In this document: in pieces, positions 1 to 9,448 of the stretch
Position numbering within the stretch: position 1 is the first letter of the stretch
Layout of the letters: the number at the start of each line of letters is the position of its first letter
Assembly: GCA_039566865.1 (NCBI GenBank)
Contig: CM076961.1
Location: 2,115,501 to 2,179,500, forward strand
DNA length: 64,000 bases
Direction: 5' to 3'
Origin: Aurelia coerulea
Taxonomy: Eukaryota; Cnidaria; Scyphozoa; Semaeostomeae; Ulmaridae
Program-made: the position numbers and the translations under genes
The notes under the pieces: generated by a model
Database searches by the model: none
The model's input: only the letters and a program-made list of their open reading frames with translations
What the model was told of the DNA's origin: nothing

Positions 1-3000
1 TTAACCTTGACTTTGCAATCAAAAATGAGCAATGAATTGTTCCTTCTCCGTTTTCCATCCTGATGTAAGATACGGCACCATAACCGGTTTCTGAAGCATC
101 TGAATAATGATGTAATTGGGCACTTACTATTTGGCCAAAGTTCTCGGGTTTCATGCATCTTTCCACGGTGAATTCTGTCAACGTAGGTAACTCTGCTAAC
201 CATTTTTTCCAACTGATGTACTCTTCTTCAGGAATTTCTTCATCCCATCCCAGTTTTTGACGACATAACTGCTGCAGAATCATCTTAGCACGTAGAATAA
301 ATGGTGATATGAAGCCCAAAGGATCGTAGACTGATGAAATGATACTAAGCATACCTCTTCTCGTTGGGGGTTTTTCTTTGATGCTGATGTTATAGAAGAA
401 CATGTCTGTTTCAACGTTCCACTGCATTCCTAATGCTCTCTTTACGGGCAGAGCGTCCTTCTCAAAGTTGATGTTGTGCAACTCCTTTGACAGCTCAGAA
501 CTTGAAATTGAGTCCAGTACCTCACGTCGGTTGCATATCCATTTCGTCAAGTGAAATCCACCAAGAGATAAGAGCTCTGTTACCTGCTTACACATCCTGA
601 TAGCATGTTCAGTCGTCTTTACGGATTTGAGCCAATCGTCAACGTAAAAATTGCGTTGTACAGTTTCAATAACATCAATGGGAAATCTTTCTGCATTGTC
701 CAATGCTGTTCTTCTCAGCGCATACGTTGCACAGCTTGGACACCACACTCCACCAAAGAGATGAACCAGCATTTGAAATTCTTCTGGTTCTTTATCAAGG
801 TCACCATCTGGATACCAGAGAAATCTCAGGGCATCGACATCATGAAGATCCACTTTAACTTGGTGAAACATCGCCTCTACATCAGCCATTAGAGCAATTT
901 GTTCTTGTCGAAATCTCATAAGTACGCCAACGAGGGAGTTGGTTAAATCAGGACCTTGCAATATCTTCTCATTCAATGACTCACCTCGATATTTCGCTGC
1001 ACAGTCGAACACCACTCGTACTTTATCCGGCTTCTGAGGATGAACGACATTGTGATGTGGCAAATACCATATGACAGGACTTTCAACATTGATTTGATCT
1101 TCGGGAATCTTTCGTGCATAACCTTTAATGGAGAGATCCTCAATGAAATTTGAATACTTCTTCAGCATGTCAGGGTCCTTTATCAGTCGCTTTCTCAGTT
1201 GTCTCAGTCTGTGCTCTGCCATTGGTCGATTGTTTGGAAGACATAATTCTGGGTTTCTCCAGGGTATTGCAATTTGGTAATGGCCATCAACGATTTGAGC
1301 AGACTCTTGAAACACTGAAAGGGCTCTTCTATCTTCTAAAGACATCATCTTCTGTTCGTCGGCAATAGACTCATTGAAATCACGATTGAAGTATTGACGA
1401 AGTTGTTCACTTAGATCGTCATCACTGTAAGATACATTCAGTTTATAGCAATGTTTACCTTTCGATGAAATTCGTCCCATCGGTCCATTTAGTGTCCAGC
1501 CAAATTTAGTTTTCACAGCATATGGTCCACCATTTTGTCCTCGTATGATCATTTCAGTTTCCAGTGCCTCTGGTACATCTACACCAATGAGTAAACCAAC
1601 AGCCATGTCATCAAGTACAGCAGGCAATGTCACATCTTCTAAGTAGCACCATCGATCAACGTCATCCTGTCTCGTGATTGCGTCAGCTGAAACATTCAGA
1701 TTCGTCATTGAGAAAACATTTGGGACTTCTAAGAAAGTATTTTCATCGATGTCCATCACCTCTAAGTTAGCCATCATACTGTCCAATCTGTCTTCTACAC
1801 CATTGATTGTCGTAACTGATGTGTGACATCTTCTTCCTTCAATTTCCAATTTCTTTAAAAGATCATTTGTACAAAATGAGGCAGTTGAGCCATTATCAAG
1901 CAAAGCATAAGTAGATATTACCTTGTCTGTTCCTTGACCTTTCACTTTCACTGGCACAATTGTGAGACCCTTGCTTCCACAACCGGCTCCAGTATCACTG
2001 GCAACACCAACAAACTGTTTGTCATTACTGCGTGAATTGCTGCCACTTTGTCCTCGCTGTGTACCTTCCTGAACGTTTCGCTGGCCATGGCTCTGCATAA
2101 AGGCAATAAGAGGTTCATGCAATGATGTAATATGCTTTCGCCTTAAAGGACATCCAGGAATTGTACATGCATTTTGTCTTTTACAGCCAGCGGAGAAATG
2201 AAAGGAAGAGAAACAGTTATCACATAGTTTTCTTGATCTCATGAATTTAAATTGTTCCTCACCAGTCTGCTTCTTGAAGGTGTCACAGTCGCCGATCTTG
2301 TGGCCCTTTTCGCAAAAGAAGCATTTCAACTTACTCTCAAAATTGGTTGGTTTTTTCTCAACTGTCTGGACACTGAAATTCATTGTTCGTTGGTTGATTG
2401 CTCTGTCCGATGATTCGCCTGTTCTCCTGTTATATCTCGTATCGTTTCTTTTGCTCTTACTCTCACTGTCCATTATTTCTCCAAACACAGGGTCATTTTT
2501 CTCTATTGCAACCCTGCGAACAAGTCGTCGAATATCGGCAATATTTGGATCTCGACCTTCTTCCCTGATCTCTTGCACCTTTGATTGCCAACGTGACTTA
2601 ACAAATCCAGGGCATCGTCCAATGATCTTCACCAATTTTTCTTCACTGTTGATTTGCGTCAATCTTCCTGTAGCTCGCAATGTGATTTCGCAGCTTTGCA
2701 GGTCATCCGCTAGATCAAGGAGAGCTTCACGATCACCAGGCTTCACGGCAGGGCCATCTGAAATTTTGCATATCCATGCTTTCGTGACTTTGTACTTATC
2801 ACCAAATCGTTCAGCAAGCAGTCTTTTGGCAGTTCCGTATCCCTCCTCTGGCTCCAATAATATGCAATTCTCAATCAATCTTTTGGCCTTTCCTGTGCAA
2901 AACTGTATCAAAAGCTGCAATCGTCTACTAAAATCGGAAGTATCTTTCTCAACATTATTTTCAAAACTTTTCAGAAAAGTAAAATATTTTAAAGAATCAC

Positions 3001-4299
3001 CATTGAAGATTGTAAGCTCGGATTTTGGCAACAGCGATGCAACTGCTAAGTTTTTCATTACCTCAAGGTATTCTATGCTTGTATCTGATCTGGAATTTGC
3101 CTCCATTTCTTGGGTTCTGTGCTGCGTCGGTTTAGAATGTTTTAGTAGCGATTGCTGATCAACATTGGGCGGAAAATGAGGAACATTGACATTTGGCAAG
3201 TTTGAAGAAGCAAAATTGAATTGGCTAATCATATCTTCACTGAGATCACCGTCATTCAAAGGATCCTGAATAGCACAGCTTGGTCTAACATCAAATGGGA
3301 CATAAGAAGAAGCATACCTGGTAATGGGTAACTGCGGAGGAGCATGACTGGTAGAGTACTGCTGAGGGGCATATCTGGCAGCAGGAAAACGTGGAAAAAC
3401 ATCACTGTCAAAAGGTGACTGAGGGGGAGCATGACTGGAAACCGGCAACTGTGCAGGAGCATGACTGGCAACTGGCAACTGTGCAGGAGCATGACTGGCA
3501 AACAGCTGCTGTGGGGGAGCATGACTGGCAAACGGCAACTGTGCAGGAGCATGACTGGTAAACGGCCTCTGTGGGGGTGCATGACTGGCAACCGGCAACT
3601 GTGCAGGAGCATGACTGGCAACCGGCAACTGTGCAGGAGCATGACTGGCAAACAGCTGCTGTGGGGGAGCATGACTGGCAACCGGCAACTGTGCAAGAGC
3701 ATGACTGGCAACTGGCAACTGTGCAGGAGCATGACTGGCAACTGGCAACTGTGCAGGAGCATGACTGGTAAACGGCCTCTGTGGGGGTGCATGACTGGCA
3801 ACCGGCAACTGTGCAGGAGCATGACTGGCAACCGGCAACTGTGCAGGAGCATGACTGGCAAACAGCTGCTGTGGGGGAGCATGACTGGCAACCGGCAACT
3901 GTGGGGGAGCATGACTGGCAACCGGCAACTGTGCAAGAGCATGACTGGCAAACGGCAACTGTGCAGGAGCATGACTGGTAAACGGCCTCTGTGGGGGTGC
4001 ATGACTGGCAACCGGCAACTGTGCAGGAGCATGACTCGCAACCGGCAACTGTGCAGGAGCATGACTGGCAACCGGCAACTGTGCAGGAGCATGACTGGCA
4101 AACAGCTGCTGTGGGGGAGCATGACTGGCAACCGGCAACTGTGGGGGAGCATGACTGGCAAACGGCAACTGTGCAGGAGCATGACTGGTAAACGGCCTCT
4201 GTGGGGGTGCATGACTGGCAACCGGCAACTGTGCAGGAGCATGACTGGCAACCGGCAACTGTGCAGGAGCATGACTGGCAAACAGCTGCTGTGTGGGGC
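1..4299 (-). CDS. BEL/Pao Gag-Pol polyprotein, partial (DUF1759, zinc knuckles, protease, RT)
   Basis: One minus-strand frame (codon low base = 2 mod 3) stays open from inside the minisatellite to the left edge. In order it encodes SHAPAQLPVA-type repeats; a DUF1759-like Gag segment around 2700-3050 (LPKSELTIFNGD); two Cys-Cys-His-Cys knuckles near 2180-2325 (CFFCEKGHKIGDC and a second); an aspartic protease with LLDNGSTASF near 1885-1905; a reverse transcriptase with the YVDD catalytic box at 635-646; and a Pao-type region after the RT (YDPLGFISPF, about 300-330). I found no stop in the parts translated. It should be fused to the upstream Gag start, but 4291-4300 carries a frame change, so no single frame joins them here. 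The right boundary is this junction, not a start codon. Confidence 0.85.
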
Positions 4300-5829
4300 A
4301 GCATGACTGGCAACCGGCAACTGTTCAAGAGCATGACTGGCAAACGGCAACTGTGCAGGAGCATGACTGGCAACCGGCAACTGTGCAGGAGCATGACTGG
4401 TAAACGGCCTCTGTGGGGGTGCATGACTGGCAACTGGCAACTGTGCAGGAGCATGACTGGCAACTGGCAACTGTGCAGGAGCATGACTGGTAAACGGCCT
4501 CTGTGGGGGTGCATGACTGGCAACTGGCAACTGTGCAGGAGCATGACTGGCAACCGGCAACTGTGCAGGAGCATGACTGGTAAACGGCCTCTGTGGGGGT
4601 GCATGACTGGCAACCGGCAACTGTGCAGGAGCATGACTGGCAACCGGCAACTGTGCAGGAGCATGACTGGCAAACAGCTGCTGTGGGGGAGCATGACTGG
4701 CAACCGGCAACTGTGCAAGAGCATGACTGGCAAACGGCAACTGTGCAGGAGCATGACTGGCAACCGGCAACTGTGCAGGAGCATGACTGGTAAACGGCCT
4801 CTGTGGGGGTGCATGACTGGCAACTGGCAACTGTGCAGGAGCATGACTGGCAACTGGCAACTGTGCAGGAGCATGACTGGTAAACGGCCTCTGTGGGGGT
4901 GCATGACTGGCAACCGGCAACTGTGCAGGAGCATGACTGGCAACCGGCAACTGTGCAGGAGCATGACTGGCAACTGGCAACTGTGAAGGAGTTGATGACT
5001 CTGTAAACAATGGTGGGCGTGTCTGCAACTTGTCAGCTTCACTGAAATCATGACCATCGTGTGCTGCTCTGAAACGTGATGTCATATTTGGGGAAGAAAA
5101 CTCGTCACAAACCTTTTCCATTGCTTCGATTTTCGCCAGTTCTGTTCTCAAACGCAACTCTTCTTTTATCTGACTGACTTGTAGCTCCTGGTTGGCGACA
5201 AGTTGTTTATGTTGCAGCATTGATGCTTCAGCTAACAAGGATGCCTTCCATGTTGCATTCTTTAACATTCTCTCGTCAAACGATGAACTGGATGAATTGC
5301 TCCTGGTTCCCTTTGATGATCTGGAACATCTAGAAGATAAACTTTTCTTACTTTTAATTTGACTTACCGAATCGTTCGGCGATAATCTCCATTCACGATT
5401 CTCGTGCAGGTTTTCGTCGGAATGGGTCTGCTGGACGGGATATATGATCGACTGAAGTCGCAGGGCAATACGCTCTTTCATGCAAAGGTACTTCTCTTGT
5501 GCCTCATGAAAATAGGCCATTGACTCATCGAGGTCATCTTCAATCTCCAAAGCTTCGCGGTACGAGTCACATGATTGTCTGAAATTCTCAAATGCTTCGT
5601 CAAGGCTCCTTTGTAACGAGTTCACTTCTTTGACTGAATTTCCAACCAGCAACGACTCTCCTGCTTTGTTCATTGCAATCGTTAATGCACGCTTCGCATT
5701 TCCTCGTGTTTGCTTCAAACTTCGACTTCTCTCTGCCTCAATACCATCCCAGTCCAGGGTTACATTTCTGCGCCTACTGCGCGTTTCTTCTCGTGTAGGG
5801 CTTCCTTGCTCTTCCATAGCAACACACAA
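3256..5829 (-). CDS. BEL/Pao Gag N-terminus reading into out-of-frame minisatellite
   Basis: An ATG-initiated 857-codon frame; a second Met twelve bases on (MEEQGSPTREE) is an equally good start. Residues about 20-190 are charged and helical with coiled-coil character, followed by a Ser-rich patch and another helical stretch, as in BEL/Pao Gag. It then enters the repeats as SHAPAQLPVA units. After 4291-4300 the frame shifts and the same DNA reads as LPVMLLHSCR units until a stop at 3256. The tail below about 4290 is therefore probably not the native product. Natural expression would be as Gag-Pol from the LTR promoter upstream. Confidence 0.7.
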   Translation of the reverse strand: MCVAMEEQGSPTREETRSRRRNVTLDWDGIEAERSRSLKQTRGNAKRALTIAMNKAGESLLVGNSVKEVNSLQRSLDEAFENFRQSCDSYREALEIEDDLDESMAYFHEAQEKYLCMKERIALRLQSIIYPVQQTHSDENLHENREWRLSPNDSVSQIKSKKSLSSRCSRSSKGTRSNSSSSSFDERMLKNATWKASLLAEASMLQHKQLVANQELQVSQIKEELRLRTELAKIEAMEKVCDEFSSPNMTSRFRAAHDGHDFSEADKLQTRPPLFTESSTPSQLPVASHAPAQLPVASHAPAQLPVASHAPPQRPFTSHAPAQLPVASHAPAQLPVASHAPPQRPFTSHAPAQLPVASHAPAQLPFASHALAQLPVASHAPPQQLFASHAPAQLPVASHAPAQLPVASHAPPQRPFTSHAPAQLPVASHAPAQLPVASHAPPQRPFTSHAPAQLPVASHAPAQLPVASHAPPQRPFTSHAPAQLPVASHAPAQLPFASHALEQLPVASHAAPHSSCLPVMLLHSCRLPVMLLHSCRLPVMHPHRGRLPVMLLHSCRLPVMLPHSCRLPVMLPHSSCLPVMLLHSCRLPVMLLHSCRLRVMLLHSCRLPVMHPHRGRLPVMLLHSCRLPVMLLHSCRLPVMLPHSCRLPVMLPHSSCLPVMLLHSCRLPVMLLHSCRLPVMHPHRGRLPVMLLHSCQLPVMLLHSCQLPVMLLHSCRLPVMLPHSSCLPVMLLHSCRLPVMLLHSCRLPVMHPHRGRLPVMLLHSCRLPVMLPHSSCLPVMLLHSCQLPVMLLHSCRFPVMLPLSHLLTVMFFHVFLLPDMPLSSTLPVMLLRSYPLPGMLLLMSHLMLDQAVLFRIL
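3421..4985. repeat. 30-bp coding minisatellite, about 52 copies
   Basis: The core unit is ACTGGCAACCGGCAACTGTG followed by CAGGAGCATG. The sequence repeats in exact 30-base register for 1.5 kb. Since 30 is a multiple of three, the array is open in several frames; on the minus strand it encodes a Pro/Ala/His-rich decapeptide. Variant units (the GGCCTCTGTGGGGGTGCATG type) recur at 3571, 3781, 3991, 4201, 4413, 4503, 4593, 4803 and 4893. This reveals a 210-bp (seven-unit) and 90-bp higher-order structure. Two extra bases at 4291-4300 break the register. Confidence 0.95.
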
Positions 5830-6214
5830 ATTTCAAACTGATGTAACTCCAGTTGAGCTACAGGGTACTCTCGTTTCAAACTGGTCTCAAAGCCAAAACA
5901 ACGCAATAACAACTACTGGCTTGAATATCGAACGGTTTGCTAAAACAAATAAACAACAAATTAATCTACTAAAAACACATAACTAATACACCAAACATAA
6001 ATAGAAATACCCAAAATATCAACGAAATATACAGCGAAGAATATATTAATCAAAATGTCTACTTACAAATTTGTTTGTCCTCGTAGCTAGAAATTATTTG
6101 TACATCAAGTACGGGCCTAAATTGGCTAGGCAAACTGCCCCAGAAAACATCATTTTTCTTCGCTCTTTGCTTTCGACTGAATTCTTGCAACCCAGAGAAA
6201 CGCGTGCGCAAATC

Positions 6215-6221
6215 TTTTATA
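6215..6221 (-). promoter_or_regulatory. TATA box of the BEL/Pao 5' LTR
   Basis: The minus strand reads GGCTATAAAAGAT, about 390 bases ahead of the Gag start, in an AT-rich non-coding block (5830-6360) that fits an LTR plus leader. Transcription would start near 6185-6195. The rest of this block has no gene I can support. Confidence 0.5.
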
Positions 6222-6424
6222 GCCACAAGTTTCTCCTAATACAAATAATATAAATTGTCCAAATAATACAAATATAATAATAAGCAATGTGCACGTACAC
6301 AACAACCTCAAATATAACTAAATAACAATTGGAACGAACTGGAAAACAAGCGAGGAAGCGAGTCTCTAGAGTCTCTTAAACAAAGGGTCCATTTCACACG
6401 TAACAAATACATTTATTCTTGCAG

Positions 6425-8187
6425 GAACTTTCTTCTTCGTGATGTACCACAAATTCAATACAAGAACCCATTGGTTCAAATTGTGACATTCAGAGATGCA
6501 ACAGACTTCCCACAAATAAAGCTCTTTTTTGGTGAGTAGAGATAAGAGCTATTATCCAGTCTCTTGTATTGATTGTAAAGTTTTTGTGAGCTGGACATTG
6601 TGCCGATAAAACAATGAACACTATGGATAGAAAGTAAGTGCTCTGTGTGTGTGCTAGACATGTCCGGTGCAGAAGACTTTCTTTCCATAAGGTTCCAGTC
6701 TACTGTATTATTGTATACATCATTGCAGTCATCAACAAAATTCAACTGAAGCCAATTGACTTTTGAAATAGGAATGGACCAAGACCTGATCCCTGTAAAG
6801 CAGCATCTTCTATCATTAGCTTGCATACATACTTAGATGTTATTTTTGTAACCTAAAATGGCAATCTTCAAGAAAGCAAACACAATAAGCACCAACACAG
6901 GTGGCATCAAATATTAAAGAAATCGTAAAAATTGCTTACTCATGTTGTATTCCTTGTTGTATTTCTGCTGTATCCTTTCCCTGTCCCTGACCATCGACCA
7001 TGCTCGAACTTTGTTTTGAAAAATAGGCCCAATGGTCCCAGTCCCCACCAATACGCGGCGAAAAGGAAGAAAGTTCGCCGCGTATTACAGAAGTACTGAC
7101 TTACAACATGAGTAAGTACGATTTCTCATGATTCTGACTTGTTCTCATTCTCTTTGAATTTCATGTAAGATGATGGAAACAAAGCCCTGCTTGATGTTGA
7201 TGGAAAAAATGCCGATGAAATTGTAAATTTAGTTGAATTAATGGCTGGTGCAACAGAAAGGTTAGTCCATTTTATTTTTCATACAGCTTGTCTGTCCAGA
7301 GTTAGAAAGGGTTTTTTAACAGAACAACAGGCTATTTGCAAAAGATAAAAAAAAAATTATATACTATGGAGGAGGCGCGGACGCAAAGTAACAGACAAAT
7401 TTTGGCACACTGAGGCCTTTCGAACCTACGTTCTCATCAGAGTGTGACTTTTAAAATTTAAAGTTACAATAAATTTTTCTGATTTATACAAGGCATGTAA
7501 CGTCATTGTTTGTTAACGGGAGTTCACTAAATTAATTTAATTCATAAGGGCATGACCGTGTTTGAATAATCTGTCTTCGTAGTCTAATAAAAGGTTTGAA
7601 TCACTCAATTTCATGAAGGCATATACTTTGAAAAAAGGTTCTTTCATGTTATTGTTTGTTTTTCCGCAGTCGAACACGTGTCTGCCAAAGATAAAGGGAA
7701 TCTAAAGTTCTCCAATTCCGTACAGATAAAGGAGTTGCATAAAGTATCGACATTGACAGGCCAAGATTAAATTATACCTCCTCTAGACAGATGATTTATT
7801 CAAAATCATTTGGTGATTGTTTGTGGACTTTTGGTGGCTAATCTCTAGAGTCCTAAGTGGTTTTTTAAACATCAACCAAATTATCCAAAGACTGGTCTAG
7901 ACAGGTCAAGGAGACAACTTCTGGTATCTTTACTAGAATCTCTAATATTATTACCTCTTTCTGTAATATTACCATTTGTCTCCAAGGACTAAATTTTTTA
8001 CTCTTTAATTTCTAGTGAATTGCAGAAAAGAAAGGAAGAAAAATACCCAGGAAGAACGAATCCAGCAAATTTTGGAAGACATGGGAACTGTTTTTGTATT
8101 TGTGAAAAACCAGGACAAGTGCCATGTAGCTCGAAAGTAAATAGAAAGGGCATAAAAGAATGGCATAACAGGAGTAAGGAAGGCTAA
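6425..8187 (+). CDS. MRPS25: Mitochondrial small-subunit ribosomal protein mS25, last three exons
   Basis: Exons 6425-6531, 7170-7260 and 8016-8187 (stop TAA at 8185) join in phase with GT-AG introns and give about 122 residues. Exon 1 here has NFLLRDVPQIQYKNPLVQIV, like the QIQYKNP block of animal mS25. Exon 2 encodes DDGNKALLDV. Exon 3 has the NPANFG block, then CFCICEKPGQVPC. The CIC...C pattern matches the mS25 cysteines that help hold a 2Fe-2S cluster in the human mitoribosome. The protein is structural, in the mitochondrial small subunit. Roughly 45-50 N-terminal residues are missing; their exon(s) should lie left of the BEL element. AATAAA at 8186-8191 overlaps the stop codon. Intron 2 (7261-8015) holds nothing recognised. 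Confidence 0.9.
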
Positions 8188-8413
8188 TAAAAGTGTGTAA
8201 AATATTTGTGATATTGTATCTTCTGTAATTTGTTCAAATTATAAGCAGCTTAAGATTAAAAAGTGTCATTTTCTAATCACCATTGCTACAGTATATTAGA
8301 TGTTAATGCAGGCAGCTTCTGGTCGGCCAAGGAAGCAAAAATTGTCTGCATTTTACGGAAATACATTTGGCATCTCCTGGCACCACTACAAAATTTGTCA
8401 AACAGCAAGTCAG

Positions 8414-8463
8414 TGACCTCTGACCTTTAAGGTCAGTGACCTATGACCTGTGTTCTCTGACCT
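8414..8463. promoter_or_regulatory. Cluster of nuclear-receptor-like half-sites (TGACCT/AGGTCA)
   Basis: TGACCT occurs at 8414, 8421, 8437, 8444 and 8458, and AGGTCA at 8430. Two pairs are spaced by one base (DR1 geometry), the class bound by RXR, HNF4 and COUP-TF type receptors. It lies about 230 bases past the mS25 stop. Function is inferred; it may be a short local duplication. Confidence 0.35.
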
Positions 8464-8842
8464 GTGTTGGCTGCTTCTTTTTATCAATATCTTTTCCTGC
8501 ACTTCTTCTTTCTTCTATTTCTCCTTCTCCATCTCTCTGTACATTTCTTCTGTCATCACTTTTCTCCACTTTCTCGTTTCCCAGTCGTATCTTTTCTTTC
8601 ATTATGTTCACCGTTTGAATCACCTAGTAACAATGATAGCGCAAACCCTTCTGCCTGTTGCATTCGTTGTTGGATGATGGGGAGAAGTTCGTGAGTGGTT
8701 TTGTAGCAAATCTCATGACAGCTTCATCACGTCAGATCTTCATTGAAATAGTGGTTGTCCAAGAAATCAAGGACGGCCGTTGTACTACTCAGATTGTTGA
8801 ACACAAGACGTTCTGTAAGAGAAAAAGTTTCGAAATTGTAGC

Positions 8843-9396
8843 GGGTGTCCCAAAATGATGTAATATCATTTGATTGCTTATGCGTCAATAACCAATGAAC
8901 CGATTTTCAAAAACTTTATTTTATCCAATTTCCGAGAGGCTAAATTGTATTTGAGGATGGTGGTTGTGGTTTAGGCCGATGTCTTCATGTCGAAGAGAAG
9001 ATTGATAAACCTGCTCAAATTCAAGCCTTAGATGGCATTAAAAAGAAATGGCCTACTTTTCCAGCCAACATTTTAGATGTGCTGCAAAAGGCTGAACTTA
9101 TATGTCGTTCATAGAATATATGCCGTTCAGAGAATACAAATTCAGTTAATACTGAGTTCAGAGAATACGAATACGAGTTCAGCCTTTTGCATCACATCTA
9201 AAATGTTGACTGGAAAAGTAGGCCGTTTCTTTCTCATGCCATCTAAGGCTTGAATTTGAGCAGGTTTATCGATCATCTATTCGACAAGAAAACGCCGTGG
9301 TAAAACCATAACCAACATCTTAAAATACAATTTTAGCCTTTAGGGAATCAAATAAAACAAAGGTTTTGAAAACATATACATCATTTTGGGACACCC
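8843..9396. mobile_element. Long foldback MITE with GGGTGTCCC ends
   Basis: Termini GGGTGTCCCAAAATGATGTA and its reverse complement enclose arms of about 270 bases. Both arms carry the same AAATTCAAGCCTTAGATGGC stretch in opposite orientation. No transposase was seen. It lies beside the last detected DUS4L exon. Confidence 0.85.
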
Positions 9397-9448
9397 AAAG
9401 TTCCATCTGAAAATTAGCAAAGAAGAAATGTTATGCTGTGATGAGAAT

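Larger units (their letters stand above)
1..6360 (-). mobile_element. BEL/Pao LTR retrotransposon, 5' portion, truncated by window edge
   Basis: Read on the minus strand, the order is LTR-like promoter, Gag, long coding minisatellite, zinc knuckles, aspartic protease, reverse transcriptase and the start of the post-RT region. This is the BEL/Pao arrangement. RNase H, integrase and the other LTR would lie left of base 1. The first exon of mS25 on its right begins at 6425, so the element sits antisense in an mS25 intron. The exact LTR border and target duplication were not resolved; 6360 is approximate. Long open frames imply a fairly young insertion. Confidence 0.88.

Noticed and set aside
2241..3158. 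305-codon plus-strand ORF
   Set aside because: Shadow of the Pol frame on the minus strand, which carries the recognisable DUF1759 and zinc knuckles.
3421..4985. CRISPR-like array
   Set aside because: The units are contiguous with no spacers, in a coding context of a eukaryotic retrotransposon.
3431..4986. Several plus-strand ORFs across the 30-bp array (MTGNRQLCRS-type and GVHDWQPATVQE-type repeats)
   Set aside because: They exist only because the repeat length is a multiple of three; Gag motifs flank the array on the minus strand.
6476..6826. 116-codon minus-strand ORF
   Set aside because: It overlaps a clear mS25 exon on the other strand; no family motif.
6950..7111. CAACATGAGTAAG occurring on both strands, looking like two divergent first exons
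   Set aside because: The downstream exons are explained by mS25 splicing from 6531 to 7170; the pair looks coincidental.
8436..8694. Several ORFs on both strands in a TTTCTC-rich stretch
   Set aside because: Pyrimidine-rich low complexity; no motif.
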